From Pseudomonadota bacterium (lineage in GTDB: Bacteria > Pseudomonadota > Gammaproteobacteria > Steroidobacterales > Steroidobacteraceae), in assembly GCA_023391815.1 (NCBI GenBank), contig JAEWAF010000043.1, forward strand, positions 124,001 to 188,000: 64,000 nt of DNA. The letters run 5' to 3'. This document shows, one piece after another, positions 18,522 through 26,876 of the stretch. Position numbers and translations under genes: made by a program. The notes beneath the pieces were generated by a model. That model was not told where the DNA came from. It saw only the letters and a program-made list of their open reading frames with translations, and did not search any database. The number at the start of each line of letters is the position of its first letter. Within the stretch, counting starts at the first letter, position 1.

Positions 18522-19843
18522 CGAGCAGACTCTCGCTCGGCCGCATCGCTCACGGAGAGGCCGTTGGCGCTCGTCGACAGCTGGCGAATACGGAATACCC
18601 GCGCTTCATGACTCTGTACTTCAGCCGTGAAAGGAATGTCGTACGTGCCAAGTTCGCGGTGCTGCCAGAGGTCGCGAATGCTGTAGCGATCCATCGGCAC
18701 TTGGAGATCCGCGCGCGGACTGAAGGTCATCGTCGCCGTCGCGGCACCTCGATTCAGCAGCAGCACTGCGTGGCTGCCGTCCGCCAGCTCTCTTGCGAAG
18801 ACTTCGAGATCGCCATCATCGCGCACCTTGCGGGCGACATTGCCGGCGGGGTCTTGATTGAGCGCGATGATCTCTTTGTTGGTCAGTGTTGCGAGCGAAT
18901 ACTCATCGAGCTTGCGCACATCCGCGCCCACCAGCATGGGGGAGGACACCATCGCCCACAGGCTGAAGTGCGTGCGGTACTCGATATTGGATGCCCCCGT
19001 TCCGACCAGCTGTTTGCTCCTGCCATCGAGCCCGACGATGAGCATGTCGTAGTCGTTCCAGTGGCCCGGGCCGGAATAGTTCTCCAGGCCCACGCCGCGA
19101 TCCAGCTGGTCGAGCACGTCGAAGTAATATTGCTCGCGATTGCCCGGATAGTTGAAGTCATCGGAGATGTCCTGACCGATGCGCCAGTGATTGATGCCGA
19201 GCGCGGCGGCCCATTCCCAGATGTCGCCCCAGCCGCAATGACAGGCGTGCAAGACGATGCCGCGCTTCTGCGACAGCAGCGCGTTCGACATGGTCCGGAA
19301 GATCTTTTGCAGCTCTTCCTTGGGCGCTTCGCGATGCGAGCAGCAGCTGTCGTACTTCAGATGATCGATGCCCCAGCTGGCGAACATCCTGGCGTCTTCG
19401 GCTTCGTGGCCTTCACTGCCGGTGTAGCCGGCGCAGGTCGTCTGACCGGGCCCGGAATAGATGCCGAGCTTCATGCCGCGCTGATGGGCATAGTCGGCGA
19501 GATAGCTGATACCGCGCGGAAACTTCTTCGGGTCGTATTCGAGCGGATGATCGCGACGCGCGCCCTTGTAGCGCTGCCAGCCGTCGTCCAGGTTGACGAA
19601 TACGTAGCCCGCATCCCGCATCCCGTTGGCGATCATCGCGTCGATGGTTTCGATGACCAGTCGTTCGTTGATGTCATCGCCGAAGTTGTTCCAGCTGCTC
19701 CAGCCGATCGGCGGCGTGAGCGCCAGACCGTTGCTACGTGGAGCGGGCTGGGATGCGGCTGGCGTCGAGGCAAACGCTAGCGACACGGTCGCGACCAGCC
19801 AGATCAGAGCATTCCCGCGGCAATGTTGTTTTCGATCGACCAC
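18518..19843 (-). CDS. GH27 alpha-galactosidase / alpha-N-acetylgalactosaminidase, exported
   Basis: A 441-aa glycoside hydrolase family 27 retaining enzyme. LALTPPIGWSSWNNFGDDI opens the barrel. The nucleophile Asp is in HLKYDSCC (about D165) and the acid/base in HWRIGQDISDD (about D225); NLDDGW holds the paired substrate-binding Asp. The domain is preceded by a hydrophobic signal (LIWLVATVSLAFASTPAA). Start: GTG at 19843, with GAGGA about 7 nt upstream and 13 nt after the receptor stop; the longer frame would overlap the receptor gene. At the specificity loop the usual Cys-Glu-Trp is Cys-Gly-Trp (residues 203-205), which may admit a 2-acetamido group. Confidence 0.85.
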   Translation of the reverse strand: MVDRKQHCRGNALIWLVATVSLAFASTPAASQPAPRSNGLALTPPIGWSSWNNFGDDINERLVIETIDAMIANGMRDAGYVFVNLDDGWQRYKGARRDHPLEYDPKKFPRGISYLADYAHQRGMKLGIYSGPGQTTCAGYTGSEGHEAEDARMFASWGIDHLKYDSCCSHREAPKEELQKIFRTMSNALLSQKRGIVLHACHCGWGDIWEWAAALGINHWRIGQDISDDFNYPGNREQYYFDVLDQLDRGVGLENYSGPGHWNDYDMLIVGLDGRSKQLVGTGASNIEYRTHFSLWAMVSSPMLVGADVRKLDEYSLATLTNKEIIALNQDPAGNVARKVRDDGDLEVFARELADGSHAVLLLNRGAATATMTFSPRADLQVPMDRYSIRDLWQHRELGTYDIPFTAEVQSHEARVFRIRQLSTSANGLSVSDAAERESAR

Positions 19844-19856
19844 AAGGCGTTCCTCG

Positions 19857-22655
19857 TCAGAATTTCGCGCTGGCGCCCAACAGGTACGAGCGGCCCCAGG
19901 TTTCGAAGCCGGCAAGCATGTCGCTACGTCCGCCGAGATAGGCGACGTAATACTCATCGAGCAGGTTGCGCCCTTCCAGCGAGACGCTCAGCGCATCGGT
20001 GATCTTGTAGCCCACCGACGCGGTCACCCAGGTGATGGGCTCTGCTTTTGTGGACATGTCCGCCACGGAATCGCTGACCTCGGTGTACTCGCCGCTGTAA
20101 TCGGCCGCGAGCTGCACGTCCCAGCGATCGTTTTCGAACATCAGCGCAACGGAATACGCGGATTCGGACACGTTTTCGAGCGGGCCGACGTGCACGCCGC
20201 CGACGTAAGCCTTCGTGTCGGTGTATGTGTAGTTGGCGCGCACACCGAACCCGTTATCGAAAAAGTGCTGTACGCCAAGCTCCAGGCCGAGCACCTTGGC
20301 TTTGTCGCCGTTGATCGGGCGGCTCACGTCGTACAGCACCGGCGCTGCACCGGCGCCGCCGATGTTGCCGATCACGCCGATATCGACGTTCTCCTGCAAT
20401 TCGGTGGTGATGAAATTCTTGATGTTCTTCCAAAAGACCGCGCCGCTCAGGATGGATTTGCTGGCGAAGTACCACTCGGCCGACAGGTCCGCCTGATCCG
20501 CTTCCACCGGCTGCAGATCGGCATTGCCGTCGTAGGTCACGAGATAAGTGCGATCGAGCGTGGCATCGATGCGAGTGGGCGCGAGCTGATTGAGTGAAGG
20601 ACGGGCCATCACTTTGGCCGCGGCGAAACGCAGCAACAGATCGTCACGCAACCAGTAACCGACGTTCAGCGCCGGCAGGAACTTGTCGTAGCTGCCCTTC
20701 TGTTTCAGTGGCTCGGCGGAGCTGTATGTAACATCCGGGCTCGAGGTGGGGATCTCGGGCGTCGGATCGTCGACGAACACGATGCTGTCGACGGCGGTAC
20801 GCGCCGTCGTATCGGTCGAGATCCAGCGCACGCCGGCACTCGCGAACCAGGCCTCGCCACGGAGGTTGGCATTCAGATAGAGCGCCGTCGTTTTCTCATC
20901 GACGTCATAAGACTGGACCGGATTGAACTCCGGTGCCGTCAGTGATGAATCGAACACCGCACCGGTGGGATCGCCGTGCTCATCCAGGATGGGCTGGCCA
21001 TCGAGCTCGCGCAACGCATTCAGATACGAGCTCGCGCTGATGGAGACAAAGCGGCGCGGAAAGCTGCCCCCGGCGTTGCGCATGAAATGCGGCAGCGACA
21101 CCGGCCGGACCACGTGCTCACCGAGGCTCGCGAAAGTGGTGTCGTACATGTTGCAGTACTGGCACGAGCCGCCGTTGGTATCGTTCTCGATGGTCTTGCG
21201 CACCTTGTTACGATCGGTGCCGGCCGCCCCGAATTGCAGCGTTTCCAGCGCGCCCCACTCGAGCTTCAGTTCGCCGCCAATCGACAGGCCCGTGACTTCG
21301 TCGGTAACGTCGGTGCCCGACAGGCCGATGTAATGCAGACCGTAGTCGGCATCGCCCAGCGCACCATTCTGCAAAGCCGTCGCGAGATCGCGGCCGTCCT
21401 CCAATCGCACGCCGATATTCGGCAAGCCGCCGTTACGAATGTCGACGCGGCCGGTGTGATGGCCGCCGATGCCGGACACCATCCAGGTGTTCTTGCCACC
21501 CGAGTCGCGCTCGGCCTTGGAACGGTAGGCGTCGAAGTTGAACTTGAGTCGATCGGTCGTCTGCCAGCTCGCACTCCAGCCGAACTGCGTGGTATCGACC
21601 ACCCGATGCTCGGTGATCGTGGAAATCTCGGGCACGAGCTGATCGATGTCCATGCCCGTGACCCAGTGATCCCGAATGCTCACATTGCTCCAACGATGCA
21701 GTCCCGTGTCTTCGTCGAGAAGCGAATCCTCGACGTAATACGACTGGTGATAGCCGACCGTCGGCGCATCCAGGCGCGTGAACATGCCGTCCACCGTCAT
21801 CTGGAACCCGTCGTTGACCTGCCATTGCCACACGGCCGTCACACCGCTGCGTTTCTTCTGCTGAATGCGTGTGCCGAAACTGGTACAGCACAGCCCGAGC
21901 AGGTCGCTTTCGGCGTCGGAGATCTCGCCGTCGCCGTTGGCGTCGAACTCGCCGGGCGAATCCGGCGTGATGAAGAACTCGTGCACGGCGTCCGAGCGAA
22001 CTTTGGTGTCCTGATACACCGCCGTGAGCATCACGCCCATGCGGTCCTCGGCGAAGGTATCGCTGAACACGCCGCTGACTTTGTACCCGGAGTTCTCCGA
22101 AAGATCGTTGTAATCGCCCTCGACCGACAGCGAAGTTCGAAGTCCGGGCCGATCCAGCGGCCGTGCCGTGCTGAGGTTGATGGCGCCGCCGATGCTGCCT
22201 TCGAGATTGACCGCGTTGGCGGACTTGAACACATCCGCGCCCGCGATGACTTCCGACGGCAACACGTCGAATGCGAACTCACGGCCATCGCCGTCTGTCG
22301 CGAGGATGCGGTTGTTCAATGTGACGATGCTGAACTCGGGGCCCAGGCCCCGAACGTTGACGTACTGGCCTTCGCCGCCGCGAGTTCGTTGCAACGTGAT
22401 GCCGGTGATGTGAGAGAGCGAGTCGGCGACGTTGTCGTCCGGAAAGCGACCCAGGTCTTCGGCGACAATCGAGTCCTGCACGATCGGCGCCTCGCGTTTC
22501 TTGTCGCGAGATTGGGCGAGCGCGGCGCGCGTTCCAGTCACCACGATTTCCTCGAGCTGATCCGAGGATGACTCCGGTGCTCGTTGAGCCAGCGCCGAGG
22601 CGCCGAGCGTGACGCCGATCAGGGCGAGAGAGACCGCTTTATAGGTGTGAGACAT
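19857..22655 (-). CDS. TonB-dependent outer-membrane receptor (glycan locus)
   Basis: A 932-aa TonB-dependent transporter. A signal peptide (MSHTYKAVSLALIGVTLGAS) is followed by a TonB-box-like region QLEEIVVTGTRAALAQS. The plug domain shows DNVADSLSHITGITLQR and GLGPEFSIVTLNNR. The barrel ends LLGASAKF with a terminal aromatic residue. It is the first gene of the seven-gene operon and should import an oligosaccharide for the GH27 enzyme. A GTG at 22667 is an alternative start. The cysteine pairs CC (about residue 261) and CQYC are unusual for barrels and may sit in extracellular loops. Control is probably by the divergent DeoR protein. Confidence 0.9.
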   Translation of the reverse strand: MSHTYKAVSLALIGVTLGASALAQRAPESSSDQLEEIVVTGTRAALAQSRDKKREAPIVQDSIVAEDLGRFPDDNVADSLSHITGITLQRTRGGEGQYVNVRGLGPEFSIVTLNNRILATDGDGREFAFDVLPSEVIAGADVFKSANAVNLEGSIGGAINLSTARPLDRPGLRTSLSVEGDYNDLSENSGYKVSGVFSDTFAEDRMGVMLTAVYQDTKVRSDAVHEFFITPDSPGEFDANGDGEISDAESDLLGLCCTSFGTRIQQKKRSGVTAVWQWQVNDGFQMTVDGMFTRLDAPTVGYHQSYYVEDSLLDEDTGLHRWSNVSIRDHWVTGMDIDQLVPEISTITEHRVVDTTQFGWSASWQTTDRLKFNFDAYRSKAERDSGGKNTWMVSGIGGHHTGRVDIRNGGLPNIGVRLEDGRDLATALQNGALGDADYGLHYIGLSGTDVTDEVTGLSIGGELKLEWGALETLQFGAAGTDRNKVRKTIENDTNGGSCQYCNMYDTTFASLGEHVVRPVSLPHFMRNAGGSFPRRFVSISASSYLNALRELDGQPILDEHGDPTGAVFDSSLTAPEFNPVQSYDVDEKTTALYLNANLRGEAWFASAGVRWISTDTTARTAVDSIVFVDDPTPEIPTSSPDVTYSSAEPLKQKGSYDKFLPALNVGYWLRDDLLLRFAAAKVMARPSLNQLAPTRIDATLDRTYLVTYDGNADLQPVEADQADLSAEWYFASKSILSGAVFWKNIKNFITTELQENVDIGVIGNIGGAGAAPVLYDVSRPINGDKAKVLGLELGVQHFFDNGFGVRANYTYTDTKAYVGGVHVGPLENVSESAYSVALMFENDRWDVQLAADYSGEYTEVSDSVADMSTKAEPITWVTASVGYKITDALSVSLEGRNLLDEYYVAYLGGRSDMLAGFETWGRSYLLGASAKF

Positions 22656-22727
22656 GGACACCACCACATCGCTTCTTTTGGGCCAGGCGCGGCCATCCTA
22701 TTCGACGGAATTCGAAAGTACAAGAAA

Positions 22728-22802
22728 CTTTCGTTTACTTTCGTTTTCGATTGGAACGCAAGATTTAATGGGGTATGCTTTCGGCCGTCCTGAAAACGAA
22801 AG
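22728..22802. promoter_or_regulatory. DeoR/AgaR-type operator repeats
   Basis: CTTTCGTTT occurs at 22728-22736 and again at 22738-22746, a 10-bp period that puts both on one face of the helix. An inverted copy, AAACGAAAG, is at 22794-22802, just before the DeoR ATG. A further CGAAAG half-site is near 22713. DeoR-family repressors of amino-sugar genes bind tandem T/C-rich repeats of this kind. The block lies between the divergent receptor operon and the regulator, so it could control both and loop between the two sites. Confidence 0.65.
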
Positions 22803-22815
22803 CTCCCGACCTTCC

Positions 22816-23622
22816 ATGGCCAAGCCCAACAAAAGCACGCGCGCCGGCACCGCCGCCCTATCGATGGAAGAGCGCCGACGCCGCATTCGCACGCTGATCG
22901 AAACAAACACACAAGGCACGGTTGCCGAGCTCGCGGAAAGCTTCGGCGTGTCGGCGGTGACCATTCGCACCGATCTGACGGCACTCGAACACATGGGCGT
23001 CGTGGTTCGCACGCACGGCGGCGCCCTGCCACGCGGCGATAGCGACGAGCTGCCGATCAACGTCAAACAAACATTGCATCGGGCCGAGAAAGTGCGCATC
23101 GCCGCCGCCGCGGCCGAGATGATTCGAGATGGCGAGACGGTGATCCTCGACTCCGGCACGACCACCGCCGAGATCGCGAAACAGATTCGCACGCTGAAGC
23201 TCGCTTCGATCAACGTCATCACGAATGCGTTGAATATCGCGGTGCTGCTCGCGAACTCTTCGCACGTCAACGTGATCATCCCGGGCGGGGTGCTGCGTCA
23301 GAAATCGTTTTCTTTGTCCGGCCCGCAGGCCGAGCAAGCGCTGAGCACGCTGCATGCCGACGTGTTGTTTCTCGGCGTGGACAGCCTCGATCCGCAAATC
23401 GGGTTGATGACGCCGTATGTGCTCGAGGCGCAGTTGAACGCGCAGATGATCCGGATCTCGCAACGCGTGGTCGCGGTCACGGATTCATCCAAGCTGCTAC
23501 GGCGAAATCTGTCGGTGATCGCGCCGGTGGATCAGATGGACGTCTTGATCACCGACACGGGCGCGGATGCGGGTTGCGTCGAAGCGATTCGGGCGCAAGG
23601 CGTCGACGTTCGCCTCGTCTGA
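22816..23622 (+). CDS. DeoR/GlpR family transcriptional regulator of the glycan operon
   Basis: A 268-aa repressor. The N-terminal DeoR winged helix includes MEERRRRIRTLIETNTQGTV, AELAESFGVSAVTIRTDL (recognition helix) and the family signature MGVVVRTHGGALP. The effector domain has VILDSGTTTAEIAKQI, INVITNALNIAVLL, VIIPGGVLRQKSFSLSGP and VAVTDSSKLLRRNLSVI, which bind a phosphorylated sugar. It is divergent from the operon; the inducer is probably a pathway sugar phosphate such as tagatose- or galactosamine-6-phosphate (inferred). I start at 22816 because an upstream in-frame ATG would read through the operator repeats. Confidence 0.9.
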   Translation: MAKPNKSTRAGTAALSMEERRRRIRTLIETNTQGTVAELAESFGVSAVTIRTDLTALEHMGVVVRTHGGALPRGDSDELPINVKQTLHRAEKVRIAAAAAEMIRDGETVILDSGTTTAEIAKQIRTLKLASINVITNALNIAVLLANSSHVNVIIPGGVLRQKSFSLSGPQAEQALSTLHADVLFLGVDSLDPQIGLMTPYVLEAQLNAQMIRISQRVVAVTDSSKLLRRNLSVIAPVDQMDVLITDTGADAGCVEAIRAQGVDVRLV

Positions 23623-23625
23623 ACC

Positions 23626-24120
23626 TCAGAACAGATGCACGACGCCATAGACGACCAGCACCGGAATCGCGATCAACAGCAGCACCATCAACGCCAGTAA
23701 CAGAAAAAATCCCGCGACGAACCAACGGCTGCCCCGGCGGCTGCCGACCGGGTCCAGTTGATACTGAGCCAATAACGCCAGGTTGCGACTATTGGACTTG
23801 TACGCGGCGTCGAAAATGTCGCCGGCAAACGGCACTGCGCCGAGCACCGTGTCGATCATCACATTGCTCATCATCCGAATCAGCACGCTGCGCGGCGCGC
23901 CCATCCCGCGCGCTTCGTTGATGATGTAAGCAGAGATCAGTGCACCTAGGGCATCGCCGAGACCGGGCACCAGCCCGAGGATGGCATCGAGGCCAATCCG
24001 ATAGCCGCCCGGCAGCGGAATGGAGTTGTCCATCAGCCAGGCCAGCGCGCGTAGTCGCTTGATGCGCTCGGCGCCTTCGGCTTCTCGGGCGGTGATGAGT
24101 GTACCGGTGACCGTCTTCAT
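23626..24120 (-). CDS. DUF4112 domain membrane protein
   Basis: A 164-aa protein matching the DUF4112 pattern: LRALAWLMDNSIPLPGGYR, IGLDAILGLVPGLGDALG, LIRMMSNVMIDTVLGAVPFA, GDIFDAAYKSNSRNLALL. The C-terminal 30 residues form a hydrophobic helix (FFLLLALMVLLLIAIPVLVV). Function is unknown. A GTG at 24138 is an alternative start. Its stop is 3 bp from that of the DeoR gene, so the genes converge. It sits downstream of pilU on the same strand with a 67-bp gap and may be cotranscribed. Confidence 0.8.
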   Translation of the reverse strand: MKTVTGTLITAREAEGAERIKRLRALAWLMDNSIPLPGGYRIGLDAILGLVPGLGDALGALISAYIINEARGMGAPRSVLIRMMSNVMIDTVLGAVPFAGDIFDAAYKSNSRNLALLAQYQLDPVGSRRGSRWFVAGFFLLLALMVLLLIAIPVLVVYGVVHLF

Positions 24121-24187
24121 GCCTGATGGAACGCGCACCGGATGAGTGGGTTCCGGCTGCGCGGATGTCGGACCGTAGACGATGATT

Positions 24188-25348
24188 CTAAGCTGCCTCG
24201 GCGTCGTCCTTCTTCTGCGGCTCGGCCGCGAGCGACAACGATTCGGCGGTCTGCGGACGACCGTTCAACTTGATGTTCAAGCGCAGCTCGTTGGCGGAGT
24301 CGGCGTTGCGGATCGCTTCGTCGAATGAAATCACGCCTTCGTTGTAGAGCTCGAACAACGACGCATCGAACGTGCGCATGCCCAGCTCCTGCGACTTGCC
24401 CATGATGGCCTTGATCTCGTGAAACTCGCCCTTGAGCAGCTTGTCCGCGACGATGGGGGTGTTCAACAGGATTTCGACGGCGGCGCGACGGCCCTTGCCG
24501 TCCGCGGTGCGCACCAGGCGCTGTGAAATGATGGCGCGCAAGTTGCTCGACAGGTCCATGAGCAACTGTTTGCGACGATCCTCGGAAAAGAAATTGATGA
24601 TCCGATCGAGCGTCTGGTTGGCGCTGTTCGAATGCAGCGTGCCCAGGCACAAGTGGCCGGTCTCGGCGAACGTGATGGCATGCTCCATCGTTTCGGTATC
24701 GCGGATCTCGCCGATCAGGATCACATCGGGCGCCTGACGCAGCGTGTTCTTGAGCGCGTTGTGCCAGGAATGCGTATCGATGCCCACTTCGCGGTGGGTG
24801 ATCAAAGACTGTTTCGACTGATGCACGAACTCGACCGGATCTTCCACCGTGACGATGTGGCCGGCGGAGGTGCGATTGCGATGATCGATCATCGCGGCCA
24901 GCGAGGTCGATTTGCCCGAGCCGGTCGCGCCCACGACCAGCACCAGACCGCGCTTGGTCATGATGATGTCCTTGAGCGTCTCGGGCAGGCCGAGCTTGGC
25001 CAGGTCGGGGATGTCGTTGGCGATGGTTCGAATCACCATGCCGACGTTCTGCTGTTGCACGAACACGTTGACACGGAAACGCGCCACGCCCGGCACCGAG
25101 ATCGCGAAGTTGCATTCCAGATCGCGGGCGAATTCTTCGCGCTGCCGTTCGGTCATGAGCGAATGAGCCAGCGCGCGCGTCACCTCGCCGGTGAGCTTCT
25201 GGTTGGTCATCGGCTTCATCGCGCCCTGCAGCTTCATCGAGGGCGGGAAATCCCTGGAGACGAACAGATCGGAGCCGCCCGCCTGGCTCATGGCCGTCAA
25301 GAGCTTGACGATATACGACTTGGCTTGTTCTTCCGTCAGCGCGCCCAT
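24188..25348 (-). CDS. pilU: Type IV pilus retraction ATPase, PilU-type
   Basis: A 386-aa secretion/retraction ATPase. Walker A GATGSGKST and the Asp box VTVEDPVEFVH are followed by IGEIRDTETMEHAITFAETGHLCLGTLHSN (Walker B and His box; only part is conserved across the family). The N-terminal SDLFVSRDFPPSMKLQG and the long acidic C-terminus (ending QKKDDAEAA) fit PilU rather than the shorter PilT. PilU normally aids PilT in pilus retraction at the inner membrane. No pilT lies beside it in this window, unlike the usual pilTU pair. There is about 160 bp of non-coding DNA between it and the sapC gene upstream. Confidence 0.85.
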   Translation of the reverse strand: MGALTEEQAKSYIVKLLTAMSQAGGSDLFVSRDFPPSMKLQGAMKPMTNQKLTGEVTRALAHSLMTERQREEFARDLECNFAISVPGVARFRVNVFVQQQNVGMVIRTIANDIPDLAKLGLPETLKDIIMTKRGLVLVVGATGSGKSTSLAAMIDHRNRTSAGHIVTVEDPVEFVHQSKQSLITHREVGIDTHSWHNALKNTLRQAPDVILIGEIRDTETMEHAITFAETGHLCLGTLHSNSANQTLDRIINFFSEDRRKQLLMDLSSNLRAIISQRLVRTADGKGRRAAVEILLNTPIVADKLLKGEFHEIKAIMGKSQELGMRTFDASLFELYNEGVISFDEAIRNADSANELRLNIKLNGRPQTAESLSLAAEPQKKDDAEAA

Positions 25349-25462
25349 GCCCTACCCGCTTGCAGCTGTCGCAAAGCCCCGGAGACTAGCCAACCGGGAT
25401 GCTCTTGCCTGCGACGCTCGTCGCAAGCGGGCGCTTGCGATAAATCGTGACGGTGGTTCGAG

Positions 25463-25482
25463 GCGGTCGAGCCATCGACCGC
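25463..25482. terminator. Hairpin downstream of the first sapC
   Basis: A perfect 8-bp stem, GCGGTCGA (25463-25470) with TCGACCGC (25475-25482), around a GCCA loop. It lies 25 bp past the sapC stop in the gap before pilU. There is no T-run, so it may be a Rho-assisted terminator or an mRNA-protecting stem. Confidence 0.35.
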
Positions 25483-25506
25483 TCCGAACTTGCGGATAGT
25501 GGACGA

Positions 25507-26265
25507 TTACGAGGGCTGGGCGAGACCGCGGGTGCGGGTCAAATGGCCGAGTAAGCCCCAGTTCTGCAACGACTGCAGATGGAAATGCAGCAGCGGCAGC
25601 CAGCCCTTCTTGTGCAGCTCGAGCACCTGCGCATCTTCAAGGGCGCGCGCGCGATCAGGATTCAGCAGCTTGAAACCACGCAGCGTGAAGGTCTGCCCGC
25701 CGCCGAGATCGGCACGAGCCATGCGGTCTTCGAGCATGTTGTTCTGGTCCAGCCATTCGCCGAACCGACGCGTATCCATGTAATGCGCCTGGAAGGTTTC
25801 GTTGAACTGCAACGCGCGCTGCAGAGCTTCGCTCGGCTTGCCATCGGTGAACAGCGGCTGTGCGGAATTGGTCTCGAAATTCGGCGCGGCCTCGTCGATA
25901 CACAACACCAGGCGCTGCGACTCGGGCACCTCGGAGAAAATAAACGGATAGCGACGCACGTACGCCGGAATGTAGCTGTCATCGCGCCACACGCCGTCGG
26001 CATTCACGAACAGATTCTCGCCGTCGCGCAGCCCCACCACCGCGAACGGCACGATCGGCGCGTTGACCGAAAACACGATGGGATACGTGCGGGCGGCGTG
26101 CGGCATCTCGGACGCGGTCAACGGGATCGCATTGGTGCCGGCGGCGAACCGATACTCGATCTCCCGCTTCAATCCGGCTTGCGCATGGCGCGCCGGCTCC
26201 AGCGGTACGGGATTCTTATAAAACATCGGCAAAGGCGCGGCGGGCGCGGCAGCGGCGTCAGTCAT
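25507..26265 (-). CDS. sapC: SapC family protein
   Basis: A 252-aa SapC-family protein. The core pattern is MFYKNPVPLEPARHA, TASEMPHAARTYPIVFS, VGLRDGENLFVNADGVW and YIPAYVRRYPFIFSE; the C-terminus has FTLRGFKLLNPDRARALED and LHKKGWLPLLHFHLQSL. SapC was named for a Campylobacter S-layer-linked locus, but here it belongs to the set associated with TonB receptors. No signal peptide is seen. It is divergent from the TonB receptor operon at 26877, which contains a second sapC with low similarity. The biochemical function is unknown. The N-terminus is Ala/Pro-rich. Confidence 0.85.
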   Translation of the reverse strand: MTDAAAAPAAPLPMFYKNPVPLEPARHAQAGLKREIEYRFAAGTNAIPLTASEMPHAARTYPIVFSVNAPIVPFAVVGLRDGENLFVNADGVWRDDSYIPAYVRRYPFIFSEVPESQRLVLCIDEAAPNFETNSAQPLFTDGKPSEALQRALQFNETFQAHYMDTRRFGEWLDQNNMLEDRMARADLGGGQTFTLRGFKLLNPDRARALEDAQVLELHKKGWLPLLHFHLQSLQNWGLLGHLTRTRGLAQPS

Positions 26266-26531
26266 GAGCTTTCCGTATCGGTAAAAAGGCGGCGCATTCT
26301 GAACCGCCGGCCCGCGCGCGGCAACGCTAAATTGATGACGGTCGCGTCGTCGTTCCGGCCACGTTCGCGAACTGTGCGGCAGGTCGCGGACACTGCAAAT
26401 TCACGGGTTTGCGCATTGGTTGCGAAGAATTGTCAGACCAGAGACGGCGCTCGCCTTGACCACCGTTGGTCAGGAGAGTCGCAATAAGAGTTGCAAACCG
26501 CCGCGGACTGGCTCATCGTATGGCCCAATAA

Positions 26532-26545
26532 TGATAGCGGTATCA
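26532..26545. promoter_or_regulatory. LacI-family operator-like palindrome, distal
   Basis: TGATAGCGGTATCA is a 14-bp palindrome with one mismatched pair and a central CG, the shape of LacI-family operators. It lies 267 bp from the sapC start and 332 bp from the receptor start. It resembles the xylose-type boxes described near Xanthomonas TonB receptors. No LacI-family gene is in the window. Confidence 0.5.
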
Positions 26546-26786
26546 CCAGGGGATACACCGTGTCGTACAGGGCGGAACGACTCAACGAGCGCCGCGAAAT
26601 GACAGCGATGTCAGAATCGCTCGCCGCCGCCGATCGCCCGGGCCCGTTTCGAGCCCCCTGCAAGCTTGTCGATTTTTCCATGCCGGCCGGCTCGCCCGAC
26701 CGGCGGACCACGGCCCGTCGCTCCCGCCTCTTCCTTCAGAGCAGCCACTGAAGCAGCGGCATGAGCGCACGGGCGTACAACGGCGT

Positions 26787-26800
26787 TGGTAGCGGTATCC
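26787..26800. promoter_or_regulatory. LacI-family operator-like palindrome, proximal
   Basis: TGGTAGCGGTATCC shares TAGCGGTATC with the distal site and lies 76 bp before the receptor ATG, a position suited to blocking the promoter. It departs from perfect symmetry at the last base and two inner positions. Two sites about 255 bp apart could allow looping. Confidence 0.45.
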
Positions 26801-26876
26801 GCACCTCGTCCACTCTCAATCGGAGCGATTTCCAAGCAGTGAATTGATCGACGTTCGTTAATCAGGGGGACTCGAG

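Larger units (their letters stand above)
26266..26876. other. 611-bp intergenic regulatory region
   Basis: No convincing gene is present; the open frames here lack conserved sequence or ribosome sites. The stretch holds the promoters of the divergent sapC and receptor operons, two LacI-type palindromes (annotated separately), and a strong ribosome site AGGGGGA at 26864-26870 for the receptor. Its length is unusual in this compact region. Confidence 0.7.

Noticed and set aside
20976..22571. A 531-codon open frame opposite the first TonB receptor
   Set aside because: Antisense shadow of a receptor with clear plug and barrel sequence.
26491..26751. An 86-codon plus-strand frame in the 611-bp intergenic region
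   Set aside because: No ribosome site or recognisable family, and the composition is unlike nearby genes; it also overlaps the distal operator-like site.
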